Source: a virus
Virus record (IMG/VR): IMGVR_UViG_3300027970_000143
Span: 1 to 23,892 of that record
Direction: 5' to 3' (one strand)
DNA length: 23,892 nucleotides
In this document: positions 1 to 5,821 of the stretch, piece after piece
Position numbering within the stretch: position 1 is the stretch's first letter
How the letters are laid out: every line of letters begins with the position of its first letter
Made by a program: the position numbers and the translations under genes
Notes under the pieces: generated by a model
The model's database searches: none
The model's input: the letters and a program-made list of their open reading frames with translations, nothing else
What the model was told of the DNA's origin: nothing

Positions 1-2
1 TG

Positions 3-677
3 GAGCTCGGCTTTCGCTTGGTTGCCGAACGGTCTGGAATTTCAACAAGCGCCATGCGTGAAGGCAAGGACCTCACAGACGACGACTTCCGCAAACTTAA
101 GGCCGCTCAAAACGAAATCCGCCAAGCCCCGCTGTGGGTCGATGACGCTGGTGGTCTTAACATCGGCAGAATGACAGCTAGGGCACGGCGCATTAAGCGC
201 CAGCGCGGGATAGAAGTGCTGTTTATCGACTACCTGCAATTGATGGCCGGTAACTCAAGCAACCGCGTATCTGACGTGACTGAAATCACTACAGGCCTCA
301 AGGCGCTGGCGAAAGATCTGGAAATCCCAATTATCGCGCTCTCCCAGCTATCCCGCAAATGCGAGGAGCGCACAGATAAGCGCCCACAGTTGGCAGACCT
401 GAGAGACAGCGGATCAATCGAGCAAGACGCAGATATCGCGCTCTTTGTGTACCGCGATGAATACTATCTGGATCGCTTAGAACCTAGCGATGCTGGGTCT
501 ACAGAGTGGAATGCATGGCACACCAAGAAGGGTGAAGCGGCTGGCAAGGCTGAAATCATCATTGCCAAGCAACGTCATGGTGCATGTGGTCCTGTCCAAA
601 TGGCATTTGACGCTAATCTGACCCGTTTCTCAGACCTTACAAAAGCACCACACCCGTCAGTTAGGAGGCACCAATGA
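3..677 (+). CDS. Replicative DNA helicase, DnaB family (5' end outside window)
   Basis: This is the C-terminal 224 residues of a DnaB-type (RecA-fold) helicase, which unwinds DNA ahead of the phage fork. The frame is open to the left edge, so the gene is cut by the window and its N-terminal domain and Walker A loop are not visible. The Walker B segment is VLFIDYLQLM. It is followed by the family's conserved stretch with ALSQLSR, then RPQLADLRDSGSIEQDAD and IIIAKQRHG (the arginine-finger region). The gene ends in a 4-base ATGA overlap with the replication organiser, and AGGAGG at 663-668 inside its 3' end serves the next start. A TTG at base 18 is in frame but homology to the family continues upstream of it, so it is not the start. 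Confidence 0.93.
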   Translation, partial: ELGFRLVAERSGISTSAMREGKDLTDDDFRKLKAAQNEIRQAPLWVDDAGGLNIGRMTARARRIKRQRGIEVLFIDYLQLMAGNSSNRVSDVTEITTGLKALAKDLEIPIIALSQLSRKCEERTDKRPQLADLRDSGSIEQDADIALFVYRDEYYLDRLEPSDAGSTEWNAWHTKKGEAAGKAEIIIAKQRHGACGPVQMAFDANLTRFSDLTKAPHPSVRRHQ

Positions 678-1855
678 AATCGAATGCGTGGTTTCGGATG
701 TACTCCGAATTTCTGACTGATCCAAAAGTTCAGATGTTACCTGAAACGTTTCAGCGTCGTTACATCATGCTGTTGTGCATGCGTTGCAGTAACGGTGATG
801 TAACGTTACAGGACGTTACCGTTGCGTTTCAACTCCGAATTACTGATGACGAGTGGGCAAAAACTAAGGCTGTATTGTTCGCTAAAAATCTCATTGATGA
901 GGACAATAAACCTACTGCTTGGAACGCCCGGCAGTACATCACCGACACGAGCGGTGCAGCCCGTGTTGCCAAGCACCGCAGCAAGCGTAAGGAGATGGGC
1001 CTCACCGCTATTGACCACATTCATAAAGACGTTCGTCGGGAAGTCTTTGAAACATGCGATAACGCCTGTGTTTATTGCGATTCAACCGATGATTTAACGC
1101 TTGATCACATTGTCCCAACGCGCCGTGGCGGTACTAATTTAGCGGACAATTTGCAGGTCGCTTGCCGGGTCTGTAATTCCGACAAGCGGCACATGACCAG
1201 AGAGGAATATTTAGCGTGGCCTGGGCGTGTAACGTTGCGTGTAACGTTACTGAAACGCCCCCAGAATACAGATACAGATACAGAAAAGAAAGAACCCCCT
1301 AACCCCCAAGTGGGGGAATTGGCTGCCACGAGAAATGTTCGCTCAAAGCTGGACTATTCGGAAGCATTTGAGAACTTTTGGAAGTCGTACCCGTCACCGG
1401 CAGCGAGTTCTAAATCGGTTGCCTGGAAGTTTTGGGCGAAGATGACCGATTGCGAGCGGACGGCGGCGGCTGGTGCTGTGCCAGCCTATTGCGCAATCTT
1501 GCGAGCCAAGCCGGATCGCCCTGCATGCCACGCTGCAACGTTCCTGAGCCAACGCCGCTGGGAAAACGTTGGAGTTGCGACGGAAGCGAGCGCCAAATCC
1601 AACGATTATTGGTGGAAGGACAAGGCCAAGGTCGCCAGCATGACCATTGATCGGTGGAGGGCTGGGATTGATAAATTCGCCAACGGAAAGTGGCCGATTG
1701 AGCACCTTGGTCCGTGGCCAGGGCATCCAAAATGCCTAGTTCCTGACAGCCTGATTAAAGATCTGCATTTGGCCGATAAATACGACACCGCAGGCCAAGC
1801 AAAAGGAGAATGGAAAAAGCAGCAAGATCAGAAACATGTGGAGTCAGCGCAATGA
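674..1855 (+). CDS. Phage replication organiser with an internal HNH endonuclease domain
   Basis: A 393-residue protein in three parts. Residues 1-95 look like the winged-helix DNA-binding domain of phage replication organisers (O-like initiators). A basic linker (about 95-108) leads into an HNH nuclease domain at about 116-182, with Cys132-x2-Cys135, Asp144-His145, Asn159, Cys164-x2-Cys167 and Asn168. A Thr/Asp-rich linker (NTDTDTEKK) follows, then a C-terminal domain from about 228 with the FENFWKSYP signature common in these organisers. Position directly after DnaB fits loading of the helicase at the origin. The HNH block sits in the basic linker where related proteins run straight into the NTDTDTE tail, so it looks like an insertion. 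Start is ATG in an ATGA overlap, 5 bases after AGGAGG. The gene also carries clustered GTTAC repeats that could be the origin. Function of the HNH part is inferred. Confidence 0.85.
   Translation: MKSNAWFRMYSEFLTDPKVQMLPETFQRRYIMLLCMRCSNGDVTLQDVTVAFQLRITDDEWAKTKAVLFAKNLIDEDNKPTAWNARQYITDTSGAARVAKHRSKRKEMGLTAIDHIHKDVRREVFETCDNACVYCDSTDDLTLDHIVPTRRGGTNLADNLQVACRVCNSDKRHMTREEYLAWPGRVTLRVTLLKRPQNTDTDTEKKEPPNPQVGELAATRNVRSKLDYSEAFENFWKSYPSPAASSKSVAWKFWAKMTDCERTAAAGAVPAYCAILRAKPDRPACHAATFLSQRRWENVGVATEASAKSNDYWWKDKAKVASMTIDRWRAGIDKFANGKWPIEHLGPWPGHPKCLVPDSLIKDLHLADKYDTAGQAKGEWKKQQDQKHVESAQ
736..819. repeat. Cluster of GTTAC/GTAAC repeats and two palindromes (candidate origin, left part)
   Basis: Six copies of GTTAC or its complement GTAAC start at 736, 759, 789, 800, 805 and 815. 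Two perfect palindromes lie among them: CTGAAACGTTTCAG at 741-754 and TGTAACGTTACA at 799-810. They fall in the coding sequence for the DNA-binding domain of the replication organiser. Lambdoid initiators bind iterons within their own gene; by analogy this could be the replication origin. Origin function is inference. Confidence 0.5.
1225..1250. repeat. Tandem 12-base repeat with GTAACGTTAC palindrome (candidate origin, right part)
   Basis: GCGTGTAACGTT occurs twice in direct tandem (1225-1236 and 1237-1248), and the second copy runs into the perfect palindrome GTAACGTTAC at 1241-1250. It encodes the repeated peptide RVTLRVTL just after the HNH domain. The core is the same as in the cluster at 736-819, so the two clusters may once have been adjacent and been separated when the HNH segment entered. 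Confidence 0.5.
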
Positions 1856-2109
1856 TTTCTAAGGAAGATGTACAAGCTCTGGCATACTGTTTGAATGCTG
1901 TAGATGTTGGCGAATTAGGTGGCAAAAGCTCAAGTGATGCCGCCCGTCAAAAGGTCCGCACGATAGGCGAAGTGATTTACGCGCCTCATGGGTTGCAGGG
2001 ACTCGACAGAGTTTACCAAGCGTGTGGCCACGACGACGAAGGCAATGTTAATCGGCTGGGTATCGTCATGGACAAGAATTGGGATGGGATCGGTTCATGG
2101 CTAGCCTAA
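1852..2109 (+). CDS. Hypothetical protein, 85 residues
   Basis: A small soluble protein beginning MISKEDVQALAYCLNAVDVG. I do not recognise the family. It has no membrane segment or clear motif and looks mixed helical. The ATG at 1852 is chosen because it forms an ATGA overlap with the stop of the replication organiser; an in-frame ATG at 1810 would overlap that gene by 46 bases and is less likely. Position in the early cluster suggests an accessory role in replication or host takeover, but nothing in the sequence shows this. Confidence 0.65.
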   Translation: MISKEDVQALAYCLNAVDVGELGGKSSSDAARQKVRTIGEVIYAPHGLQGLDRVYQACGHDDEGNVNRLGIVMDKNWDGIGSWLA

Positions 2110-2279
2110 TATCCATTGGAACGCAGGCGCAATTCATGCGCAGCCTGATCGCCAAATTTGAAAAAACGATGATCCGCCCGCCTAAGGGCTTTCGTGGCGA
2201 CGGGGCCCATTATGAGCGCGAAATCATGAAAGCCATAGCCAAGAACCTAGAAGCGCAGATGACGGGAGGGGGAGAGTGA
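2097..2279 (+). CDS. Hypothetical protein, 60 residues
   Basis: A short basic helical protein (MASLISIGTQ...). The ATG at 2097 overlaps the previous gene by 13 bases; an in-frame TTG at 2079 is an alternative. The C-terminus (EAQMTGGGE) is encoded by the purine-rich GGGAGGGGGAG stretch that acts as the ribosome-binding site of the following gene, whose GTG start overlaps this stop as GTGA. No family recognised. Confidence 0.55.
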   Translation: MASLISIGTQAQFMRSLIAKFEKTMIRPPKGFRGDGAHYEREIMKAIAKNLEAQMTGGGE

Positions 2280-2908
2280 GCTACGTACTTTCGCTTTGCG
2301 ACCGCACCGGCACCATGGTCCGCCCGTGGATTGAGGCTGGATACTATGCCGTAACGGTCGATTTGCAGCCGCAGGAAAACCCACACAGGAACAGGACGCA
2401 CTTCGTCGCTGACGTGACGAAGCTGGATTTGAAAGAATGGAACCTAGTTAATCCGGTAGTGGTGTTTGGCTTCCCGCCATGCACTCACCTGGCATCGTCA
2501 GGCGCTCGCTGGTTCAAGGGCAAAGGGCTTGGAAAAGTTATCGAGGCGTTGCAGATCGTGGAAGCCGTGCGAGACGCCTGCGAAAAGTCAAAAGCGCCTT
2601 ACATGATTGAAAACCCTGTTGGCACGCTGGCGACCTACTGGCGCAATCCTGACCACACGTTTCATCCAGTTCATTATTCCGGCTATGCGCCAGACCCAAC
2701 AGCCGACGGGTACACCAAGAAAACATGCCTTTGGACCGGCAACGGCTTTGTAATGCCTGACCGCAAGCCTGGCGTCCCAACGCTAGGTTCGATGATGCAC
2801 AAGCTACCGCCATCTGATGATCGTGCTGACCTAAGGAGCGCGACGCCCCTTGGCTTTGCTTATGCCGTATTCGCGGCCAATTCAAAACGAGTAGAGATCG
2901 CAGCGTGA
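2276..2908 (+). CDS. C5-cytosine methyltransferase-like protein, short phage type
   Basis: A 210-residue Rossmann-type protein resembling the catalytic half of DNA cytosine-5 methyltransferases. The SAM-binding strand is VLSLCDRTG near the N-terminus, an acidic strand end lies at Asp29, the catalytic Pro-Pro-Cys is at residues 67-69 (GFPPCTHLA), and Glu-Asn-Pro at 112-114 takes the place of the usual ENV. A motif-X-like helix (TPLGFAYAVFAAN) closes the protein. It is about half the length of stand-alone C5 enzymes and has little room for a target-recognition domain, so it could be a minimal enzyme or one acting on nucleotides or another substrate. Start is GTG in a GTGA overlap. Methylation of phage DNA against host restriction is the likely role, but activity is unproven. 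Confidence 0.7.
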   Translation: MSYVLSLCDRTGTMVRPWIEAGYYAVTVDLQPQENPHRNRTHFVADVTKLDLKEWNLVNPVVVFGFPPCTHLASSGARWFKGKGLGKVIEALQIVEAVRDACEKSKAPYMIENPVGTLATYWRNPDHTFHPVHYSGYAPDPTADGYTKKTCLWTGNGFVMPDRKPGVPTLGSMMHKLPPSDDRADLRSATPLGFAYAVFAANSKRVEIAA

Positions 2909-3069
2909 AGCACAGCGGTATCCAGATCAAGGGCGGATTCAGAGCCAAGGACACTAAGGACGGTCGCGTTGTTCTCGAAAAGATCAAGGGATACGGCCTG
3001 AGTTTTACGCAAAAGCTCGCAAAAAAGAAGCGGGCGTCAAAGTCTAAGTATGGGAAGCCTAGAACATGA
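2905..3069 (+). CDS. Small basic hypothetical protein, 54 residues
   Basis: The frame from the GTG at 2905 encodes a strongly basic protein that ends in a Lys/Arg-rich tail (KLAKKKRASKSKYGKPRT). The start overlaps the previous stop as GTGA, and the stop overlaps the next ATG as ATGA, so it fills the gap exactly. That fit is the main reason to believe it is translated. The charge suggests nucleic-acid binding. No family recognised. Confidence 0.6.
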   Translation: MKHSGIQIKGGFRAKDTKDGRVVLEKIKGYGLSFTQKLAKKKRASKSKYGKPRT

Positions 3070-3332
3070 CGCACAGAGTTTTAACTGAGGCCGAAATTGA
3101 ATTTCGCACCAAACGTGGGATCGCCTCGCATGGGATTTATGAGCGGATGCATGAATTTCTGACGAAGGAGATCGAACCGCACATAAGGCCGGATGGCAAG
3201 GTCGATATGGTGCTGGTGAACGACGCGCTTTGTATGCTTGTCGCCAGCGTCAACAATGGAAAAGTCGCTGACTTCGTCACGCAGCTTGAAGGGCTTGCTG
3301 AGTTTAGAAAACTTTACCGGAGACCGAACTAA
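3066..3332 (+). CDS. Hypothetical protein, 88 residues
   Basis: A small, mainly helical soluble protein (MTHRVLTEAEIEFRTKRGIA...). The C-terminal half (about residues 45-85) reads as two amphipathic helices. It begins in an ATGA overlap and ends in TAATG, sharing one base with the next small frame. No motif or membrane segment; family not recognised. Confidence 0.65.
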   Translation: MTHRVLTEAEIEFRTKRGIASHGIYERMHEFLTKEIEPHIRPDGKVDMVLVNDALCMLVASVNNGKVADFVTQLEGLAEFRKLYRRPN

Positions 3333-3400
3333 TGAACCTTCATATACTCAGCTTTGCAGCAATTCTCGCCTGCCTTGCTGCTCTTTGGGGGATGGATTGA
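3332..3400 (+). CDS. Possible 22-residue membrane micropeptide
   Basis: A frame of 22 residues that is almost entirely a hydrophobic helix (LSFAAILACLAALWGM). It is joined on both sides by one-base stop/start overlaps: TAATG at 3330-3334 and TGATG at 3398-3402. The exact fit between neighbours argues for translation; the tiny size argues for caution. It could be a membrane peptide, or merely a coupling spacer. Confidence 0.4.
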   Translation: MNLHILSFAAILACLAALWGMD

Positions 3401-3594
3401 TGAGCGTTTTAAAACCAAGCGGCGGGCTTGCCGTGATGGCTGATAGGAGAGAAGCCGTCGATAGCCTCGACTTCTTTCCAACCCCACCATGGGCGACTCG
3501 GGCGCTGCTAAAGCACGTCATTGGAGACGTTAGCGGCTGTTCGTGCTGGGAACCGGCTGCTGGTGCCGGTCACATGGCCGATTTGCTGGCGTGA
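3400..3594 (+). pseudogene. Truncated N-terminal fragment of a SAM-dependent DNA methyltransferase
   Basis: A 64-residue frame with the typical beginning of phage DNA methyltransferases: a target-entry motif LDFFPTPPWATRALL at about residues 23-37 and the SAM-binding motif I WEPAAGAGHMADLLA at the C-terminus. Full-length relatives continue well beyond this point with the catalytic NPP-type motif and the rest of the Rossmann fold. Here the frame ends in TGA right after motif I and the next gene follows at once, with no continuation in other frames. It therefore looks like a remnant left by a deletion and is unlikely to be catalytic, although it still has a TGATG-coupled start. Confidence 0.65.
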
Positions 3595-3604
3595 AGGAGG
3601 CCGC

Positions 3605-3748
3605 ATGATGCCCACCAAAACATCCGCCGCGATAGCCGACGCCCAAGCCCGCATAGATAACATCATTGCAGCGGGGCATACGCAGTTCATCACGATCCGG
3701 GCCGATACGGTGAAAGTTCTGATCGAAGCAGCAAGAGGCTCAAAATGA
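3605..3748 (+). CDS. Hypothetical protein, 47 residues
   Basis: A small helical protein (MMPTKTSAAIADAQARIDNI...). AAGGAGG at 3594-3600 gives a strong ribosome-binding site for either of two adjacent ATGs (3605 or 3608). The stop overlaps the next ATG as ATGA. No family recognised. It directly follows the truncated methyltransferase and its start region may mark the right boundary of that deletion. Confidence 0.55.
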   Translation: MMPTKTSAAIADAQARIDNIIAAGHTQFITIRADTVKVLIEAARGSK

Positions 3749-3957
3749 GCGGACTACGCAGAATTTGCAAACAGTTCGGATCGATCAAGGCGACCGGCGC
3801 TGATGGGAAAACCGTGGTTCACGTTTGGGATTACGTTGCCGATGAGCCGTGCCTTCAAAGTGAAATGCCGCACGGATCGAATCGCCACAAGGCCAACGAG
3901 CGGGCGAAAATGGCGAAAATGAAAGCCGAACTCGAAGCAGCAAGGGCAAAGCAATGA
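3745..3957 (+). CDS. Hypothetical protein, 70 residues
   Basis: A small protein with a beta-like N-terminal half (about residues 10-32, KATGADGKTVVHVWDYVADE) and a charged helical C-terminus rich in Ala, Lys and Glu from about residue 48 on. Both ends are ATGA overlaps. No family recognised; the position suggests an early accessory protein. Confidence 0.6.
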   Translation: MSGLRRICKQFGSIKATGADGKTVVHVWDYVADEPCLQSEMPHGSNRHKANERAKMAKMKAELEAARAKQ

Positions 3958-4157
3958 CCAACGTAGAAAAACTCGCCAGCGCTGAAACCGCTAGTTCGGT
4001 TCTTGCTAATTCATCATCAAAAAAGCTGACCACCCTTATTGTGATTGGATGGAAGCCAGATGGTGACATGTTCATGGATAGTAACTGCGAAACCAGAGAG
4101 GCGCTATTTCTGCTTGAAGCGACTAAACACAAACTGATGACTAACGCAGTCCCGTAA
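3954..4157 (+). CDS. Hypothetical protein, 67 residues
   Basis: A small protein with an N-terminal Ser/Ala-rich helix, then a beta-strand segment (LTTLIVIGWKPDGDMFMDS) and a C-terminal helix (EALFLLEATKHKLM). This strand-turn-strand-helix pattern recurs in small phage proteins but I cannot assign a family. Start is an ATGA overlap; a 33-base gap with a ribosome-binding site precedes the NusG-like gene. Confidence 0.6.
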   Translation: MTNVEKLASAETASSVLANSSSKKLTTLIVIGWKPDGDMFMDSNCETREALFLLEATKHKLMTNAVP

Positions 4158-4190
4158 AGCGTGCCCACCCCACCAAGAAAGGACACGCCG

Positions 4191-4772
4191 ATGAATACCG
4201 CCCCCTGGTTCGTGCTTGTCGCGACACCCCAGCTTGAATTCAAAGCTGAAAGCGCCATCCGTGAGCGTGGCTATTCGGCTGTTGTCCCTTTCGAGGAAAA
4301 GGAATTGCGCGCGCAATTCAGCCGCAAGCTGAATGCCGTCCCTGAGCCAAAATTCCGCAAAATGCCGCTTTTTAGGGGTTACACCATCGTCCAGGCCGAA
4401 CATCAGGACGACATTGGGCAACTGCTCTACCAGATGAGCCGCGCACCTCGACGCCTCGTCTCCAACGTGCTACGCTATGATGGCAAATACGGCCCTCCCA
4501 GCCCGCTCCCGCCCCAGTGCATGGAATACCTCAACGAAATCTCAGGACGCCGCGTGCGGTCAAATTTGGAGATTGCGCCGCTCAAGATCGGTGACGTTGC
4601 TCGGATTGCCTCGGAACACGCATTCGCAGGCCAGCAATCGACGATGATTTCCAAGACCAAGACCGGCGCAAAGATGCTGATCGAGGTGCTCGCCTCAATG
4701 CGCGTTGTGGAAATTCAGGATCGGTATCTGCAACGGGTTGAAATTGCCCCGCAAATCAGGCAGAGTGCTTGA
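4191..4772 (+). CDS. NusG-like transcription antiterminator (NGN plus KOW)
   Basis: A 193-residue NusG/RfaH-type protein. The N-terminal NGN domain (about 1-100) begins PWFVLVATPQLEFKAE, contains the conserved PLFRGYTIV strand at 59-67, and ends with the RLVSNVLRY segment. A KOW-type small barrel follows at about 131-183 (LKIGDVARIA...). NusG paralogs bind RNA polymerase and alter pausing or termination; a phage copy probably helps polymerase read into the late genes. That would suit the strong terminators about 600 bases downstream. The ATG at 4191 follows AAGAAAGGA; an in-frame GTG at 4161 has no ribosome-binding site. Assignment rests on domain order and motifs. Confidence 0.75.
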   Translation: MNTAPWFVLVATPQLEFKAESAIRERGYSAVVPFEEKELRAQFSRKLNAVPEPKFRKMPLFRGYTIVQAEHQDDIGQLLYQMSRAPRRLVSNVLRYDGKYGPPSPLPPQCMEYLNEISGRRVRSNLEIAPLKIGDVARIASEHAFAGQQSTMISKTKTGAKMLIEVLASMRVVEIQDRYLQRVEIAPQIRQSA

Positions 4773-4783
4773 AAGGTGTATCG

Positions 4784-4900
4784 TTGTGCGGTCCAGTAGA
4801 CCCGACGAACCCGGCTGACGGTGAGGCAAAAGTAGCCTGTGATCCGATGTTTTCAGCACGATGGAGGCGTGTGCCTCAAATACATAGGTGGATAACTTGA
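4784..4900 (+). CDS. Possible 38-residue protein coupled to the HNH-AP2 gene
   Basis: A TTG-initiated frame reading LCGPVDPTNPADGEAK and ending VPQIHRWIT. GAAAGG lies about 7 bases upstream of the TTG. Its TGA at 4898-4900 overlaps an in-frame TTG of the downstream endonuclease as TTGA, the same coupling seen elsewhere here. The composition (Pro, Trp, Arg, two Cys) looks coding-like. No family recognised. Confidence 0.4.
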   Translation: MCGPVDPTNPADGEAKVACDPMFSARWRRVPQIHRWIT

Positions 4901-5391
4901 GGCCAAGCGCCGATGACATTGGCTCATATCTTAGCTATGATCCTATATCTGGTAATCTGACTTGGATAAAACAGCGCGGGACGATACGCGTTGGACACGT
5001 CGTCCAAACAGTGGAGACCGGTGGATATTTCGTAGTCAGGTTTAGAGGCGTCTTATACTGCGCTCACGTAATCGCGTGGCTTCTGCACAGCGGCGTCTGG
5101 CCCGAGCGGAGCATCGATCATATCGATGGCAACAAGCAAAACAACGCTCTGAATAATCTTAGGCCAGCTTCGTTTTCGCAAAATATGCGGAACAGGGGCA
5201 AGAACAGGTCGAACACTTCCGGGCTTAAAGGTGTTTGGCAAAAGAAGTCTAAGCCATCAGTTTGGTTTGCCACTATTACATCTGGCGGAAAATGTGTTTG
5301 GCTTGGAACGTTTAAGTCTAAGGCCGATGCGCACGATGCGTATGTGCAAGCAGCTACGAAATTGCACGGCGATTTTGCTAATGTAGGCTAA
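4897..5391 (+). CDS. HNH endonuclease with AP2 DNA-binding domain (homing-type)
   Basis: About 164 residues. The N-terminal segment (SYDPISGNLTW) is typical of HNH_3 endonucleases. The HNH core is IDHIDGNKQNN with His75, Asn88 and the NNLRPAS element. A C-terminal AP2-type DNA-binding domain spans about 105-155 (TSGLKGVWQKKSKPSVWFA and the WLGTF strand). Such proteins are free-standing homing endonucleases that spread between phages. I chose TTG 4897 because it forms a TTGA overlap and follows AGGTGG by 5 bases; GTG at 4888 in the same frame is the alternative. The gene lies between the NusG-like gene and a strong terminator, where insertion would do little harm. Confidence 0.85.
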   Translation: MRPSADDIGSYLSYDPISGNLTWIKQRGTIRVGHVVQTVETGGYFVVRFRGVLYCAHVIAWLLHSGVWPERSIDHIDGNKQNNALNNLRPASFSQNMRNRGKNRSNTSGLKGVWQKKSKPSVWFATITSGGKCVWLGTFKSKADAHDAYVQAATKLHGDFANVG

Positions 5392-5396
5392 GAATT

Positions 5397-5443
5397 ACGG
5401 CCCCGCTCTAGCACGCGAAACTGCGACAGAGCAGGGCCGTTTT
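5397..5443 (+). terminator. Rho-independent terminator
   Basis: A 13-base stem with one mismatch: ACGGCCCCGCTCT at 5397-5409 pairs with AGAGCAGGGCCGT at 5428-5440 around an 18-base loop. The right arm runs into a short T-run (5440-5443). It starts 5 bases after the endonuclease stop, so it ends the early/regulatory operon. Confidence 0.75.
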
Positions 5444-5468
5444 ACATACGCGAACATACACACGAACT

Positions 5469-5544
5469 CCGCTGGTTTTTCGCACACGCGCCCGAACACC
5501 TGACTGTTCGCGGCCAACACACACTGCAACCAACCAGCGGTTTT
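5469..5544 (+). terminator. Second hairpin with T-run, long nested stem
   Basis: CCGCTGGTT at 5469-5477 is the exact reverse complement of AACCAGCGG at 5532-5540, which is followed by TTTT. The 54-base interior holds a further CGAAC/GTTCG pairing, so a nested fold is possible. It could be a second terminator or a structured RNA element. The rest of 5444-5620 shows no credible gene or clear promoter. Confidence 0.4.
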
Positions 5545-5620
5545 AAACTCACTGCCCAAATCATTAGCCCCAACACATGGCCGATTTAGGGCGCATCGCT
5601 GAACAAAACAGCAGGAACGC

Positions 5621-5782
5621 ATGACCGAACTCAACAAGGCGCGCGGCTACATTCGTCCTATTGCTGGTATCGTCGGTATTTTCTTCGCCGCGTGCGCTCT
5701 GCTTAAGCCATTTATCGCGATCCGCATGGCAACGAGTGTCACCGAATTGGCCCTTGTCGCCATCGCTCTACTCGTCATCTAA
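5621..5782 (+). CDS. Small membrane protein, 53 residues, two predicted segments
   Basis: Two hydrophobic helices at about residues 10-28 (YIRPIAGIVGIFFAACALL) and 35-53 (ending LALVAIALLVI) with a short basic N-terminus. AGGA lies 4 bases before the ATG. It sits first in the block after the terminators and before a larger membrane protein. Small two-helix proteins in phages are often holins or entry-exclusion proteins, but the position away from any lysin gives no direct support. Confidence 0.55.
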   Translation: MTELNKARGYIRPIAGIVGIFFAACALLKPFIAIRMATSVTELALVAIALLVI

Positions 5783-5821
5783 CCAGTTCCGCGTCCCTGA
5801 TCCTGACCATCGGAGGACACC

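Noticed and set aside
1266-1285. Short ATACAG tandem repeat as a regulatory element
   Set aside because: It simply encodes the Thr-Asp-rich linker common in these replication organisers.
2538-3074. 178-residue minus-strand open frame
   Set aside because: It is opposite the methyltransferase-like gene and the coupled small genes. No ribosome-binding site or recognisable motif.
5395-5637. Minus-strand open frame over the early/late gap
   Set aside because: It covers both hairpins and runs into the small membrane gene, with no start signal.
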